The notes beneath the pieces were generated by a model. That model searched no databases. It saw only the letters and a list, made by a program, of their open reading frames with translations, and was not told the origin of the DNA. Positions 54,950 through 55,359 of a stretch of 55,359 bases of DNA are shown here, one piece after another. The stretch is from the NCBI GenBank assembly GCA_964526635.1, contig CAZGLR010000007.1, positions 1-55,359 on the forward strand. The letters run 5' to 3'. Position numbers and translations under genes: made by a program. The stretch comes from CAZGLR01 sp964526635 (GTDB lineage: Bacteria > Zixibacteria > MSB-5A5 > GN15 > JAAZOE01). Every line of letters starts with the position of its first letter. Within the stretch, counting starts at the first letter, position 1.

Positions 54950-55359
54950 TCACTTCTCTCCACGTTTCAATTGAAGACGAAGATAAATCGCCTCGTCTCG
55001 ATAACCTACCGAATAATAGATATGACCAACCCATATTTGATTCGTATGGCCTATGACCACATCGTATCTGCGATCAACGAAAGTTGTATGCTGGGATTCA
55101 ACAACTTAGTGACCGGTGGGGAATAACAAAAAGGCTCGGCGGCAACGCGCCATCTCTATTGCATTGTATAGCAATAACTTATAAAACAGCGGCCCCAACA
55201 TCACTCTCCCCAAACTTTTGTGAGGTTCGTGTTTTCGGTAGAATTCGGCCACTCATCGGCACGTGGAACGCATTGGAAAACAACAACATAGACGCGGAGC
55301 AGGCGATGAGCCCCACCGCTCTATACCATATCCTGCTTGAGCCCAGTAACTACTTGCCC
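54950..55359. other. Right-edge region, possible truncated gene
   Basis: No complete gene is visible in the last 410 nt. A plus-strand frame is open from 55057 to the window end (101 codons) and includes the right-hand repeat copy. Its only ATG in the visible part, at 55306, follows GGAGCAGGCG. Whether it is a real gene cannot be decided here. Confidence 0.35.
55189..55292. repeat. Imperfect direct repeat, right copy
   Basis: This is the right-hand partner of the repeat at 52718-52821, in the same orientation. The shared core includes TCACTCTCCCCAAACTTTTG. There is no terminal inverted repeat, transposase or integrase near it. Confidence 0.7.

Overview
The window reads as a Gram-negative, secretion-rich bacterium of intermediate GC content. 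It has a TonB-dependent receptor, an RND efflux pump, lipoproteins and periplasmic multiheme cytochromes. Two secreted proteins end in dockerin-like repeats of the form VNxGDxVYxxNxxFxxGxxPxC, a style common in Zixibacteria and other FCB-group lineages. That placement is an inference from protein style only. No rRNA, tRNA, CRISPR array, integrase or transposase was recognised.

Layout. 1-6023 (-): tyrosine/homogentisate catabolism operon (HPPD, homogentisate dioxygenase, fumarylacetoacetate hydrolase family, flavin-reductase-like protein, acetoacetyl-CoA synthetase cut by the window edge). 6422-9156 (+): tandem pair of cupredoxin-dockerin secreted proteins ending in a strong terminator. 9236-9949 (-): protein-kinase-like protein. 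10170-12991 (-): TonB receptor and His-rich membrane protein behind a Fur-box-like operator. 13458-17455 (-): redox/stress block of AhpD-like protein, ECF sigma factor, zinc-finger anti-sigma, Cys-rich YceI protein, formylglycine-generating-enzyme homologue and small membrane protein. 17615-23104 (-): giant PAS/GAF hybrid histidine kinase. 23344-24175: decayed solute symporter. 24586-27610 (-): flavodoxin-like protein, triple-rhodanese protein, a 32-residue membrane peptide and a DUF2267 protein. 28205-34639 (+): CBS, OsmC, membrane protein, Rieske-FAD reductase, octaheme cytochrome c, small helical protein and NDH-2. 35221-39560 (+): argB-argD-argC-argJ. 39609-44901 (-): SOUL lipoprotein and RND pump with adaptor. 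45225-52533: fluoride channel with a possible riboswitch, flavoprotein, baeRF-type protein, DoxX and proton-translocating transhydrogenase. 52934-54949 (-): membrane-anchored S9 peptidase between two direct repeats.

The strongest unusual signal is at 16919-17455. An AhpD-like peroxidase gene is interrupted by an in-frame TGA exactly where the second cysteine of the CxxC redox centre belongs (C-H-Y-TGA-x-x-x-H). Twenty nucleotides after the TGA begins the G-first apical loop of a six-pair hairpin, as in bacterial SECIS elements. I therefore read it as a selenoprotein with a CxxU centre. Its stop codon overlaps the start of the ECF sigma gene, which is followed by a soluble HxxxCxxC anti-sigma factor. 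A GTAAC-N16-CGAC promoter-like sequence precedes the next gene. Together these suggest a selenium-dependent redox-stress regulon.

A second theme is sigma-54 control of stress proteins. Promoter-like -24/-12 elements with exact GG-N10-GC spacing lie upstream of the baeRF-type gene (a near-perfect consensus), the CBS/OsmC operon and the divergent DUF2267 gene, and a weaker one lies before the rhodanese gene. The CBS operon leads into a redox branch (Rieske-FAD reductase, HAO-like octaheme cytochrome, NDH-2) that may process nitrogen or oxygen species.
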